Shown: positions 34,142-42,341, counted from the stretch's first letter. The stretch is DNA of 48,669 nucleotides from Bacteroidota bacterium (GCA_022561875.1 JADFQJ010000019.1:1-48669), one strand, 5' to 3'. Made by a program: numbers and translations. The notes: a model not told the origin generated them from the sequence alone.

Positions 34142-35317
34142 TCAACTCCTGAATTTGTTTATAGAATAATATATCTTCAGCGGATTACTGATGATGCGGG
34201 TAAAACCTTTTACATCCTCCCCCGTCCATCCGTTGTGCATCTCACCATATTTTGCACCGGAAGCATTCATCAGGTCGTAGGGGGAAAAGACTCCTTCAAC
34301 AGAACAATTGTATGGTCGTAATTTTAAGGATACTTTGCCGGTAACGGTTTCCTGGGTATCTTTCAGGAACGTTTCAATGTTTCTCATCACTGGATCCAGC
34401 AAGTGACCTTCATGCAGCATCATTCCGTACCATTCCGACAGCTGGTCTTTCCAGTAAATCTGCCATTTGGTTAAAACATGTTTTTCCAGGGCATGATGTG
34501 CCTGCAGGATCATTATTGGGCCGGCAGCCTCAAATCCTACCCTTCCCTTGATACCGATGATGGTATCACCAACATGAATCCCCCTCCCTATGGCATAGGC
34601 TGACCCCAGCTTATTCAGGTTTCGTATGGTTTCGATACCCCCGACCGGCTCTCCTTTTTTAAACTCTACTTCAATATCAATGGGGTCACTGATCTCCATC
34701 TGACCACCCGGGTAGGCTGTTTCCGGAAGCGGCTGGTCAGATGTCAGTGTCTCTTTGCCACCTACGGAGGTCCCCCATAATCCTTTATTGATACTATATT
34801 CATACTGCCCGAAGGTATCCTTTACATTATGTTTCTTCAGGTAATCTATTTCCTGTTGCCGCGAAAATCCAAGTTCCCTAACCGGTGCGATTACTTGCAT
34901 TTCGGGGACCAAAATATGAAAGATCATTTCGAAACGTACCTGATCATTGCCTGCACCGGTGCTTCCGTGGGCCAGTTTATTTATGCCCTGGTTGCGTGCA
35001 TACTCTGCCACTGCGATGGCCTGAAATGTTCTTTCGGAGCTTACTGACATCGGGTAAGTTTTGTTTCTCAGCATATTGCCGAAAATCAAGTACCTGATAC
35101 ATTCCTGATAATACCGTTTGGCAACATCGATGGTTTCGTGATGTCTGACGCCAAGGGAAATAGCCTTTTCACGGATTTTATTTTCTTCCTGTTTATCAAA
35201 ACCACCGGTATTTACAAACAGGGTGTATACTTCCAGGTCTTTTTCTTCCGTAAGGTATTTGACACAAAAAGATGTATCCAGTCCGCCACTAAAAGCCAGC
35301 GCTATTTTTCCTTTCAT
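34142..35317 (-). CDS. argG: Argininosuccinate synthase
   Basis: A 391-residue ATP-dependent enzyme joining citrulline and aspartate. The PP-loop ALAFSGGLDTSFCVKYL (7-23), HGSTGAGNDQVRFE (about 113-126, the citrulline/aspartate-contact loop) and DTIIGIKGRVGFEAAGPIM are visible. It leads the argG-proC-argE-argH-proB run of overlapping or closely spaced genes. A TATACATT-containing candidate ArgR site and the element CACTGAATAGTTA lie upstream. Confidence 0.97.
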   Translation of the reverse strand: MKGKIALAFSGGLDTSFCVKYLTEEKDLEVYTLFVNTGGFDKQEENKIREKAISLGVRHHETIDVAKRYYQECIRYLIFGNMLRNKTYPMSVSSERTFQAIAVAEYARNQGINKLAHGSTGAGNDQVRFEMIFHILVPEMQVIAPVRELGFSRQQEIDYLKKHNVKDTFGQYEYSINKGLWGTSVGGKETLTSDQPLPETAYPGGQMEISDPIDIEVEFKKGEPVGGIETIRNLNKLGSAYAIGRGIHVGDTIIGIKGRVGFEAAGPIMILQAHHALEKHVLTKWQIYWKDQLSEWYGMMLHEGHLLDPVMRNIETFLKDTQETVTGKVSLKLRPYNCSVEGVFSPYDLMNASGAKYGEMHNGWTGEDVKGFTRIISNPLKIYYSINKFRS

Positions 35318-35322
35318 TTTGG

Positions 35323-35335
35323 ATATTTATACATT
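35323..35335 (-). promoter_or_regulatory. Candidate ArgR operator before argG
   Basis: The 13-mer ATATTTATACATT (plus strand) is identical to 36873-36885 in front of argR. It lies 6-18 bp before the argG ATG. Arginine regulation is inferred from the shared word and from the argR gene nearby. Confidence 0.45.
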
Positions 35336-35350
35336 AAAATTTATTTTTCG

Positions 35351-35515
35351 TAACTATTCAGTGCCTTATGTTTGGAATGACTAAAATTCAAAATGACTAA
35401 ATTTGAAGAATCGTGAGTCGTGAATCGTGAATCGTGAATCGTGAGTCGTGAGTCGTGAAACAACATTCATCACTCATCGCTTTCTTCTTACTCAACTACT
35501 CAACTACTCAACTAC
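35351..35515 (-). repeat. Word and tandem repeats between the GNAT gene and argG
   Basis: From left: the CACTGAATAGTTA element (35351-35363), words like TTTAGTCATT on the minus strand, seven tandem copies of the 7-mer TCGTGAR (35410-35458), and four copies of the 8-mer CTCAACTA (35491-35522). The last copy includes the GNAT stop codon. No gene is present. Confidence 0.7.
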
Positions 35516-36124
35516 TCAACTCTTCTCCTTTACAAATCGTCCGATAAGCTGACCTTTTATTTTGTGAAATATTTTGCCGTTTTTGCCGGCTTTTTCAGGG
35601 TCATATAGCATGGCTGTACACAGACAATGCGTCCTGTTGGTTCTGAAGAGGATATCATAATAGGCACAGGTCTGGCATCCCTTCCAGAACTCATTATCAT
35701 CGGTCAGTTCAGAAAAGGTTACCGGTTTGTAGCCCAGGCCTGAGTTTATCTTCATAACTGCCAGACTGGTAGTCAGACCGAAAAGTTTAGCTGCCGGAAA
35801 TAGTATCCGGGAAAGATTTAAAGCCTCCCGTTTAATAGTCATGGCCAGTCCCATTCCCCGGAATTCTTCAGGCACGATAAGTCCGGAATTGGCTACAAAC
35901 CGCTTATGGCCCCACGACTCGATGTAACAAAATCCGGCAAATTTCTTATCATCGAATATTGCAATAATGGCCTTTCCTTCCAGGATCTTTCCTTTAATAT
36001 ATTCCACGGATCTTTTAGCCAGCCCGGTTCCTTTTTTCTTTGATGCAAATATTATTGCTTTTTCAATCTCGGGCACATAACCCAGATGTTCTTTTCCTGC
36101 AACGGTAACTTTAATTTTTTTCAT
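35516..36124 (-). CDS. GNAT N-acyltransferase, probable first enzyme of arginine synthesis
   Basis: A 202-residue GNAT protein. The acyl-CoA loop is IVPEEFRGMGLAMTIK (83-98) after strand FVANSGL. The carboxy part is unusual: it carries Cys150 and Cys153 (CQTC) and Cys167 and Cys169 (CLC), a possible metal site. Bacteroidota commonly have such a gene between argR and argG, and it has been proposed to act as N-acetyl- or N-succinyl-glutamate synthase; that role is adopted here by context only. Long repeat-filled spacers separate it from both neighbours. The element CACTGAATAGTTA lies 40 bp upstream. Confidence 0.75.
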   Translation of the reverse strand: MKKIKVTVAGKEHLGYVPEIEKAIIFASKKKGTGLAKRSVEYIKGKILEGKAIIAIFDDKKFAGFCYIESWGHKRFVANSGLIVPEEFRGMGLAMTIKREALNLSRILFPAAKLFGLTTSLAVMKINSGLGYKPVTFSELTDDNEFWKGCQTCAYYDILFRTNRTHCLCTAMLYDPEKAGKNGKIFHKIKGQLIGRFVKEKS

Positions 36125-36163
36125 ACGAATTAAATTCTGTTTTCATAATAAAGTATTTCATTG

Positions 36164-36395
36164 TAACTATTCAGTGGCTAAAAAAAATAAGCGCCTAAAG
36201 TTAAAGATGCTAAACCACTCATTTCACTTTCTCATCTTCACCTCTTCTCTCTTCCCTTCTGCCTTCTGCCTTCTGCCTTTTCCTCTTCCTTACTTCTTTT
36301 CTCATCTTCACCTCTTCTCTTCTTCGCCCCGTCGCCCTATCGCTCTTTCGCCTCTTCTCATCTTCTCTCTTCCCTTCTGCCCTTTTCCTTTCCTA
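36164..36395 (-). repeat. Word repeat and long purine-rich tract between argR and the GNAT gene
   Basis: CACTGAATAGTTA (minus strand, 36164-36176) with adjacent TTTAGGCGC words lies next to the GNAT start. From about 36228 to the argR stop the plus strand is nearly all pyrimidine (CTTCTGCC, CACCTCTTCTCT, CGCCCCGTCGCC). The argR coding strand therefore reads as a purine-rich tail sharing GCGAAGAAGAGAA with the tail after carB. Confidence 0.65.
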
Positions 36396-36866
36396 TTATC
36401 CCTGAAGCTCAGGGAATAATCCGGCCAATGTATTCGATACATCATTTCGTGAAGCCCCGTCGCGTGGTACGATCAGAATGGTATCATCTCCTGCCACCGT
36501 GCCGAGGATCTCAAACGGGTGTGTTTGGTCAATTGCCGAAGCCAGGCTGCTGGCATACCCGGGCAATGTTTTCATTACTCCCAGCCCGGATCCGAACTCA
36601 AGGGATACAAAACCCTTCAGAAGAAATTCATCTGTCTTAACTGGTATTTCCTGATCCTTTACTTCTCCTGAAAGTTTATAGATATAACCTTTACGCTCAT
36701 CAGGGATTTTACCGGCTTTTAAATATTTTAAATCCCTTGAAAGAGTTGCCTGCGTAATCTGATATCCCTCTTTATCGAGTTTCTTCAATAATTCATCCTG
36801 GCTCGAAACTTTCTTTGTCTCAATAATTCTTTTTATCGATGACAGCCGTTGAACCTTTGTTTTCAT
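36396..36866 (-). CDS. argR: Arginine repressor ArgR
   Basis: A 156-residue regulator with an amino-terminal winged helix (about 1-70, KKVSSQDELLKKLDKEGYQI and TQATLSRDLKYLKAGKIP) and a hexamerising arginine-binding domain (about 80-156, with GTVAGDDTILIVPRDG). Length matches the family. The open frame begins 18 bp further upstream, but the ATG at 36866 gives the typical MKTKVQRLSSI start and lies behind a TATATTTG box. It represses arginine genes with arginine as corepressor. The likely operator overlaps its own transcription start. Confidence 0.94.
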   Translation of the reverse strand: MKTKVQRLSSIKRIIETKKVSSQDELLKKLDKEGYQITQATLSRDLKYLKAGKIPDERKGYIYKLSGEVKDQEIPVKTDEFLLKGFVSLEFGSGLGVMKTLPGYASSLASAIDQTHPFEILGTVAGDDTILIVPRDGASRNDVSNTLAGLFPELQG

Positions 36867-36979
36867 TACTGTATATTTATACATTTAATTTGCAAATATA
36901 TACATTATTTATTTTTAACATCAACTTTCCTGATAAAAAATTGTATTTTTGGCCATTATTCCTATAAAAAAAATTATCT
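36867..36979. promoter_or_regulatory. Divergent argR/carB control region with ArgR-like sites
   Basis: A minus-strand -7 box TATATTTG (36893-36900) serves argR and a plus-strand TATTTTTG (36944-36951) serves carB. TGTATA-tt-TATACA (36870-36883) is an inverted repeat at the argR transcription start. TATACATT occurs at 36878-36885 and 36899-36906. Two sites near one promoter suggest ArgR autorepression and perhaps joint control of carB; binding is inferred. Confidence 0.55.
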
Positions 36980-39900
36980 ATGAAGGAATCTGTTGAAAAA
37001 GTTATTGTTTTAGGTTCCGGTGCTCTGAAGATCGGTGAGGCAGGCGAATTTGACTATTCCGGGTCACAGGCGCTGAAAGCTCTTCGTGAAGAAAATATTA
37101 AAACTGTCCTTATTAATCCGAATATCGCAACGGTTCAAACTTCAGAAGAGTTAGCAGACAAAATATACTTCCTCCCGGTAACTCCTTATTTTGTTGAAGA
37201 GGTTATTAAAAAAGAAAAACCGGATGGTATACTTCTCGCGTTCGGAGGTCAGACTGCCCTGAATTGCGGAATAGATCTGTATAAGAAAAATGTATTCGAA
37301 AAATATAATATCCGGGTACTGGGAACTCCTATCCAGTCCATTATTGATACTGAAGACCGGGATTTATTTATCAAAAAACTGACAGAGATCAATGTCCTGA
37401 CACCCAGAAGTGTCGCAGTCGGCAAGGTTGAAGATGCAATAATAGCAGCAGAGAGTCTTGGTTATCCCGTAATTATCAGGTCGGCATATTCACTTGGCGG
37501 GCAGGGAAGCGCTTTCTGTAAAAACAAGGAAGAATTGCATGAAATGACATCCAGGGCATTTTCCTATTCCGGTCAGATCCTTGTGGAAGAATCACTGAAA
37601 GGATGGAAAGAGGTTGAATATGAAGTGGTACGCGACCGGTACGACAACTGTATCACAGTTTGTAATATGGAGAATTTTGACCCTCTGGGCATCCACACGG
37701 GCGAAAGTATCGTGGTAGCGCCATCACAAACACTTACCAACACAGAATATCATAAGCTGCGGGAACTATCCATTAAGGTTATCCGGCATATCGGTATTAT
37801 AGGGGAATGTAACATTCAGTATGCGCTCGATCCGAATTCAGAGGAATACAGGGTAATTGAAGTGAACGCCCGCCTCTCCCGGTCAAGCGCCCTTGCATCC
37901 AAAGCAACCGGATATCCCCTGGCATTTATTGCAGCTAAACTTGGTGTCGGGTACGGACTTCATGAGCTTAAGAATTCTATTACCAAAACAACCACCGCCT
38001 TCTTTGAACCGGCGCTGGATTATATTGTTTGTAAAATACCGCGGTGGGACCTGAATAAATTCGACGGTGTTTCTCACCTTATCGGCAGTAGTATGAAAAG
38101 TGTGGGCGAGGTAATGTCTATCGGGAGAACCTTTGAGGAAGCAATCCAGAAAGGGTTAAGAATGATAGGACAGGGAATGCACGGGTTCGTGGGAAACCGG
38201 ATCGCCGGATTTGAGAACATCGGGAATGAGCTTGCGCAACCTACCGATATGCGCATATTTGTTATTGCCGAAGCCCTGGAGAAGAAATTTTCCATTGACA
38301 AGATACACGAACTGACAAAGATCGATAAATGGTTCCTCTACAAACTGAAGAATATCATTAACCTTAAAGAGGAACTTACGAAATACAATAAGATCGACAA
38401 GTTGCCGGTTGATACCCTCCGGGAAGCAAAGATCCTGGGATTCTCAGATTTCCAGCTTGCCAGGTTCGTCATGAAATCAAAAGTTGATCAAATAGCAAAT
38501 GACATGATTACCGTCAGGGAGTACAGGAAATCGCAGGGAATATTACCGGCTGTAAAACAAATCGATACGCTGGCAGCCGAATATCCTGCACAGACCAATT
38601 ACCTGTATCTCACCTACGGTGGAAAAGAACATGATATTGATTATCCCCTGTCCGGGAAATCGATCATAGTCCTGGGATCCGGTGCATACCGTATCGGCAG
38701 CAGCGTTGAGTTCGACTGGTGCAGCGTGAATGCACTGAACACCATAAACAAAAATGGTTACCAGTCGGTAATGATCAATTACAACCCTGAGACTGTAAGT
38801 ACTGATTATGATATATGCGACAGGCTCTATTTTGACGAACTTTCCCTGGAAAGGGTACTGGATATTACTGACCTGGAATCACCTGAAGGAGTGATTGTTT
38901 CCACCGGCGGACAAATACCGAATAACCTGGCTATCCGGCTGTACGAGCAAAACGTAAAAATACTGGGTACCTCTCCGCTTTCAATTGACCGGGCTGAGAA
39001 CAGGCATAAATTTTCCTCGATGCTTGACAATATCGGGGTTGACCAGCCACGCTGGAAAGAGCTTACCAGCACCGGTGATATTCATAGCTTTGTTGACGAG
39101 ATAGGGTTTCCCGTTCTGGTGAGACCATCTTATGTTTTGTCCGGTGCGGCAATGAATGTGGTGTCTAACAAGGACGAGCTCGGACATTTCCTGGAAATGG
39201 CATCCCTGGTTTCCAAACAATACCCGGTTGTGGTTTCAGAATTTATTGAAAATGCCAAGGAAATTGAGATTGATGCAGTTGCCGGTTCCGGTGAGCTGAT
39301 CGCATATGCTATTTCGGAGCATGTTGAGTTTGCCGGTGTCCACTCGGGTGATGCAACCATGATATTCCCGCCACAGAAAATCTATTTTGAAACGATAAGG
39401 CGTATTAAGCGTATCACCCGCCAGATATCAAAAGAGCTCGATATTTCCGGTCCGTTTAATATACAATTTCTTGCAAAAGACAACGATATAAAGGTGATTG
39501 AATGTAACCTCAGGGCAAGCCGCAGTATGCCTTTTGTATCAAAGGTACTGAAAACCAATCTTATTGAAATGGCTACACGGGTGATGCTCGGAGAAAAAGT
39601 GGAAAAACCGAATAAATCCATTTTCGACCTGGATTATGTAGGCATCAAGGCGCCACAATTTTCATTCTCACGACTTCAAAAGGCTGACCCGGTCCTGGGA
39701 GTTGATATGTCGTCAACCGGAGAAGTCGGATGTATCGGCGAAGATTTTTATGAGGGTATACTGAAGTCGATGTTGTCGGTCGGCTATTCCATACCCCGGA
39801 AAGCAATCCTTCTCTCAACCGGAGAACCCCGTTCGAAGGTAGAGCTGATAGAAAGCGCCAGGGAACTGAATAAGAAAGGGTATAAATTATACGCCACACG

Positions 39901-40207
39901 AGGCACTCAGAAATTCCTTGAGACCAACGGGATAGAAGCTGAAGTAGCTTACTGGCCCGATGAAAAGGAAACCCCGAATACCATTGATCTGATACGTAAT
40001 AAAGAAGTAGATCTTGTGATCAATATCCCCAAGAACCTTTCGAAAAGTGAACTTGAAAACGATTACAGTATCAGGCGAAACGCCGTGGATTTCAACGTTC
40101 CGCTTATTACCAACGCACGCCTTGCCAGCGCTTTTATACTGGCCTTTTGTAAGCTGGATATGTCAGACATTGCTATAAAAAGCTGGGATGAGTACCAAAC
40201 GTTGTAA
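36980..40207 (+). CDS. carB: Carbamoyl-phosphate synthase large subunit
   Basis: A 1075-residue enzyme, normal length (E. coli 1073), making carbamoyl phosphate for arginine and pyrimidines. Two homologous halves each have a pre-ATP-grasp and ATP-grasp domain (VLGSGALKIGEAGEFDYSGS at 11-30 and VLGSGAYRIGSSVEFDW near 564; EVNARLSRSSALASKATGYP and ECNLRASRSMPFVSKV). An oligomerisation region lies between them and an MGS-like allosteric domain is at the end (KGYKLYATRGTQKFLETNGI). It is divergent from argR. carA is separate, so the two subunits are not in one operon here. Confidence 0.98.
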   Translation: MKESVEKVIVLGSGALKIGEAGEFDYSGSQALKALREENIKTVLINPNIATVQTSEELADKIYFLPVTPYFVEEVIKKEKPDGILLAFGGQTALNCGIDLYKKNVFEKYNIRVLGTPIQSIIDTEDRDLFIKKLTEINVLTPRSVAVGKVEDAIIAAESLGYPVIIRSAYSLGGQGSAFCKNKEELHEMTSRAFSYSGQILVEESLKGWKEVEYEVVRDRYDNCITVCNMENFDPLGIHTGESIVVAPSQTLTNTEYHKLRELSIKVIRHIGIIGECNIQYALDPNSEEYRVIEVNARLSRSSALASKATGYPLAFIAAKLGVGYGLHELKNSITKTTTAFFEPALDYIVCKIPRWDLNKFDGVSHLIGSSMKSVGEVMSIGRTFEEAIQKGLRMIGQGMHGFVGNRIAGFENIGNELAQPTDMRIFVIAEALEKKFSIDKIHELTKIDKWFLYKLKNIINLKEELTKYNKIDKLPVDTLREAKILGFSDFQLARFVMKSKVDQIANDMITVREYRKSQGILPAVKQIDTLAAEYPAQTNYLYLTYGGKEHDIDYPLSGKSIIVLGSGAYRIGSSVEFDWCSVNALNTINKNGYQSVMINYNPETVSTDYDICDRLYFDELSLERVLDITDLESPEGVIVSTGGQIPNNLAIRLYEQNVKILGTSPLSIDRAENRHKFSSMLDNIGVDQPRWKELTSTGDIHSFVDEIGFPVLVRPSYVLSGAAMNVVSNKDELGHFLEMASLVSKQYPVVVSEFIENAKEIEIDAVAGSGELIAYAISEHVEFAGVHSGDATMIFPPQKIYFETIRRIKRITRQISKELDISGPFNIQFLAKDNDIKVIECNLRASRSMPFVSKVLKTNLIEMATRVMLGEKVEKPNKSIFDLDYVGIKAPQFSFSRLQKADPVLGVDMSSTGEVGCIGEDFYEGILKSMLSVGYSIPRKAILLSTGEPRSKVELIESARELNKKGYKLYATRGTQKFLETNGIEAEVAYWPDEKETPNTIDLIRNKEVDLVINIPKNLSKSELENDYSIRRNAVDFNVPLITNARLASAFILAFCKLDMSDIAIKSWDEYQTL

Positions 40208-40289
40208 AGGTCGAAGAGTGGAATGGTGGAAGAGGCGATGGAGCGACTGGGCGATGGAGCGAAGAAGAGAACAGGAGAATAAGAAAATA
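40208..40289 (+). repeat. Purine-rich tail after carB
   Basis: Directly after the stop the coding strand is purine-rich, with repeated words GGCGATGGAGCGA (twice, in variant form) and GAAGAAGAGAACAGGAGAA. Similar words appear after argR on its own coding strand. The rest of the spacer to 40422 is AT-rich with ATTGAATATTGAATTA-type simple repeats and no gene. Confidence 0.55.
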
Positions 40290-40422
40290 TTGAATATTGA
40301 ATTACGAATTATGAAGTGTGAAAGAGGTGATGAGTTAATAAGTTTAGGAGTAATGTAATTACTAAATTTGATGCTATATTTTATTAGCCAACCTATGGGT
40401 CATAATATTCCAATATTCTAAA

Positions 40423-40881
40423 ATGATAACTGTCAGAAAAGCAAAACCCGGTGACGAAAATGTTATCGTTGATTTCCAGGTAAAGATGGCAAAGGAAACC
40501 GAGCAGGTTGACCTGAACAGGGATACTGTTATAAAAGGAGTGAATGCTGTATTTAACGGTCCCGGTAAAGGCATTTATTTTGTTGCTGAATCAGAAAATA
40601 AAAAAATCGCCTCCCTGATGATCACATTTGAGTGGAGCGACTGGCATAACGGGAATGTTTACTGGATACAGTCGGTTTATGTATTACCGGAATTCAGGAA
40701 GAAGGGTGTTTTCAGGAAAATGTATATGCATCTGAAAAACCTGGTGCAGCAGGATAATAATTTACAGGGACTTAGATTATATGTCGACAGCGCCAACACC
40801 GATGCTCAGGAAGTGTACAAAACTCTGGGAATGGATGGTGAGCATTACCGGCTGTTTGAATGGATGAAGAAGAAGATTTGA
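40423..40881 (+). CDS. GNAT-family N-acetyltransferase
   Basis: A 152-residue single-domain acetyltransferase. Motif A is IQSVYVLPEFRKKGVFRKMY (about 86-105; R/K-x-x-G-x-x pattern RKKGVF), and motif B is LRLYVDSANTDAQEVYKTLG (about 126-145), typical of protein or small-molecule acetyltransferases related to RimI. The substrate is not predictable. It stands between repeat-rich spacers. Confidence 0.85.
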   Translation: MITVRKAKPGDENVIVDFQVKMAKETEQVDLNRDTVIKGVNAVFNGPGKGIYFVAESENKKIASLMITFEWSDWHNGNVYWIQSVYVLPEFRKKGVFRKMYMHLKNLVQQDNNLQGLRLYVDSANTDAQEVYKTLGMDGEHYRLFEWMKKKI

Positions 40882-40898
40882 GTAGTAAGAGTTAAGAA

Positions 40899-40965
40899 TG
40901 TTACGGGTTACGGGCTTGCCACGTGAAATGCGACGAAGGAGCATATTTCACTGTGGTTACTGGTA
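40899..40965 (-). repeat. Mosaic palindromic repeat, short copy
   Basis: Reverse-complement matches to the outer modules of 23508-23693: CGGGCTTGCCACGT, GTGAAATGCGACG and GGAGCATATTTCACTGTGGT. The central CCTCAAATTTAACCCC block is missing, so the module order differs from the longest copy. Confidence 0.6.
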
Positions 40966-40999
40966 TCTGGTTAGCGAAACATATTCTTTTAAACAAAAA

Positions 41000-41037
41000 A
41001 GGATTTTGCGAGGAGTGAAACGACGAAGCAATCTCCT
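41000..41037. repeat. Hairpin repeat with GCGAGGAG / CGACGAAGC core
   Basis: AGGATTTTGC pairs with GCAATCTCCT (8 of 10 positions) around GAGGAGTGAAACGACGAA. The TTGCGAGGAGTGAAACGACG word with its GAAGCAATCTC continuation looks like a widespread bacterial intergenic repeat type (from memory). The remaining spacer to 41106 holds only AT-rich sequence. Confidence 0.45.
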
Positions 41038-41106
41038 AAGAACAACATAAATTCCTGAAGGAATCCTTAATTTTATCTTTTGTCTTTTATCTTTTTACTT
41101 GACACT

Positions 41107-42213
41107 ATGCCTGTCCTTACACTCTTAGTATTATTATCCGGACTGGTTTATATGCTGATGATCCTCTATTTTTATATAGGATGGAGAAAGCTTAAGGATT
41201 TTTCGGTTGAAAATAAAAAATTCACCACCCCTGTATCGCTGATAATTCCCGTAAGGAACGAAGAACAAAACATTCCCGGTCTCATCCGCGGCATCCGCGA
41301 TCAGGATTATCCCGCCCGGCTTCTGGAGGTTATTTTTGTGGATGACCATTCAGATGACCGGAGCTTTCAGCTGATAAGTGAAAATATTGCCGGAATGGGA
41401 AATTTTCTCCTGACCCGGAACAACGGAACAGGAAAGAAAATGGCTCTGCAAACCGGGCTTGAGAACGCCACCGGGAATCTGATCATCACCACCGATGCTG
41501 ATTGCCACCACCCTGCCGCATGGATATCCACGTTTGCAAGTTACTACGAGAGATATCATCCCAAACTAATGGCAGGACCGGTGCTCCTTAAAAGCAACAA
41601 TAATTTCTTTCAGCGCATACAACAAATAGAATTTCTCAGTCTCACTGCTTCAACTGCCGGGGCATTCGGGGCAGGACATCCCATAATGTGCAACGGGGCA
41701 AACCTGGCTTTTGACAGGAAAGTAATTGAAGATCACGAGGATATCATGCAAACACGTTTCAGTTCGGGTGATGATATTTTCCTGCTCCACCGGATGAAGC
41801 AACTATGCCCGGGAGAACTTCATTTTGTAAGATCAAATAATGCTGTTGTTACGACTAACGGACAGCCTGACTTCAGATCATTCATTCAACAACGCATCCG
41901 GTGGGCTTCCAAAAGCCGGGGTTACAGCGATATTGATACTATCATTACCGGACTGGTGGTACTTCTTATCAATTTTATGCTTTTATGGACACTTGCAGGC
42001 GCTTTTTTTGAGCCTGGCATGTTCACCTTTTTTGTTTTTCTGTACATTATCAAAACTCTCCCCGATATTCTACTGGTAACCGCCCTGTCTTCATATTTCC
42101 GAAAGAACCTGTGGCTTTTTCCACTAATGCAGTTATTTTACCCCATTTACGTTGTCTTCACAGCGCTCGCCTCCCTTACCGGAAAGCACAGTTGGAAAGG
42201 GAGGAGGTACTAG
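41107..42213 (+). CDS. Membrane-bound family 2 glycosyltransferase
   Basis: A 368-residue GT-A processive-type glycosyltransferase. It has one amino-terminal membrane helix (about 4-25), then SLIIPVRNEEQNIPGLIRGI, the nucleotide-binding VDDHSDDRS, the metal-binding TTDADCHHP, an FSSGDDIFLLHRMK acceptor-site motif and the QQRIRW (QxxRW) signature. Two or three further membrane helices follow at the end (GLVVLLINFMLLWTLAGAFF onwards). This architecture fits polysaccharide or glycolipid synthesis at the inner membrane; product unknown. The ATG at 41107 is preferred to a TTG at 41080. Confidence 0.88.
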   Translation: MPVLTLLVLLSGLVYMLMILYFYIGWRKLKDFSVENKKFTTPVSLIIPVRNEEQNIPGLIRGIRDQDYPARLLEVIFVDDHSDDRSFQLISENIAGMGNFLLTRNNGTGKKMALQTGLENATGNLIITTDADCHHPAAWISTFASYYERYHPKLMAGPVLLKSNNNFFQRIQQIEFLSLTASTAGAFGAGHPIMCNGANLAFDRKVIEDHEDIMQTRFSSGDDIFLLHRMKQLCPGELHFVRSNNAVVTTNGQPDFRSFIQQRIRWASKSRGYSDIDTIITGLVVLLINFMLLWTLAGAFFEPGMFTFFVFLYIIKTLPDILLVTALSSYFRKNLWLFPLMQLFYPIYVVFTALASLTGKHSWKGRRY

Positions 42214-42247
42214 TCATTGTAGAGGTCAATAGGTAGTCATTAAAGAA

Positions 42248-42341
42248 GTTTACCCCGTAAAATGCGACGCTTGCCCTGCCTGCCCCGCAGGGAAGAATGA
42301 CCGTGCCGGGGTTAAATTTGAGGCACGAAAGTATTTCACTG
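42248..42341 (-). repeat. Mosaic palindromic repeat, inverted copy
   Basis: The reverse complement of this stretch matches 23543-23625 with about seven differences in 83 bases, including TCAAATTTAACCCCGGCACG and the CGGGGCAGGC core (42278-42287 on this strand as GCCTGCCCCG). It marks the left boundary of the downstream defence island. Confidence 0.75.

Noticed and set aside
35410-35458. Possible CRISPR array because of regularly repeated short units
   Set aside because: Units are 7 bp in direct tandem with no spacers and no cas genes nearby; it is a microsatellite.
40966-41079. GCGAGGAG/CGACGAAGC hairpin as an intrinsic terminator
   Set aside because: The stem is imperfect and no T-run follows; it fits a dispersed intergenic repeat better.
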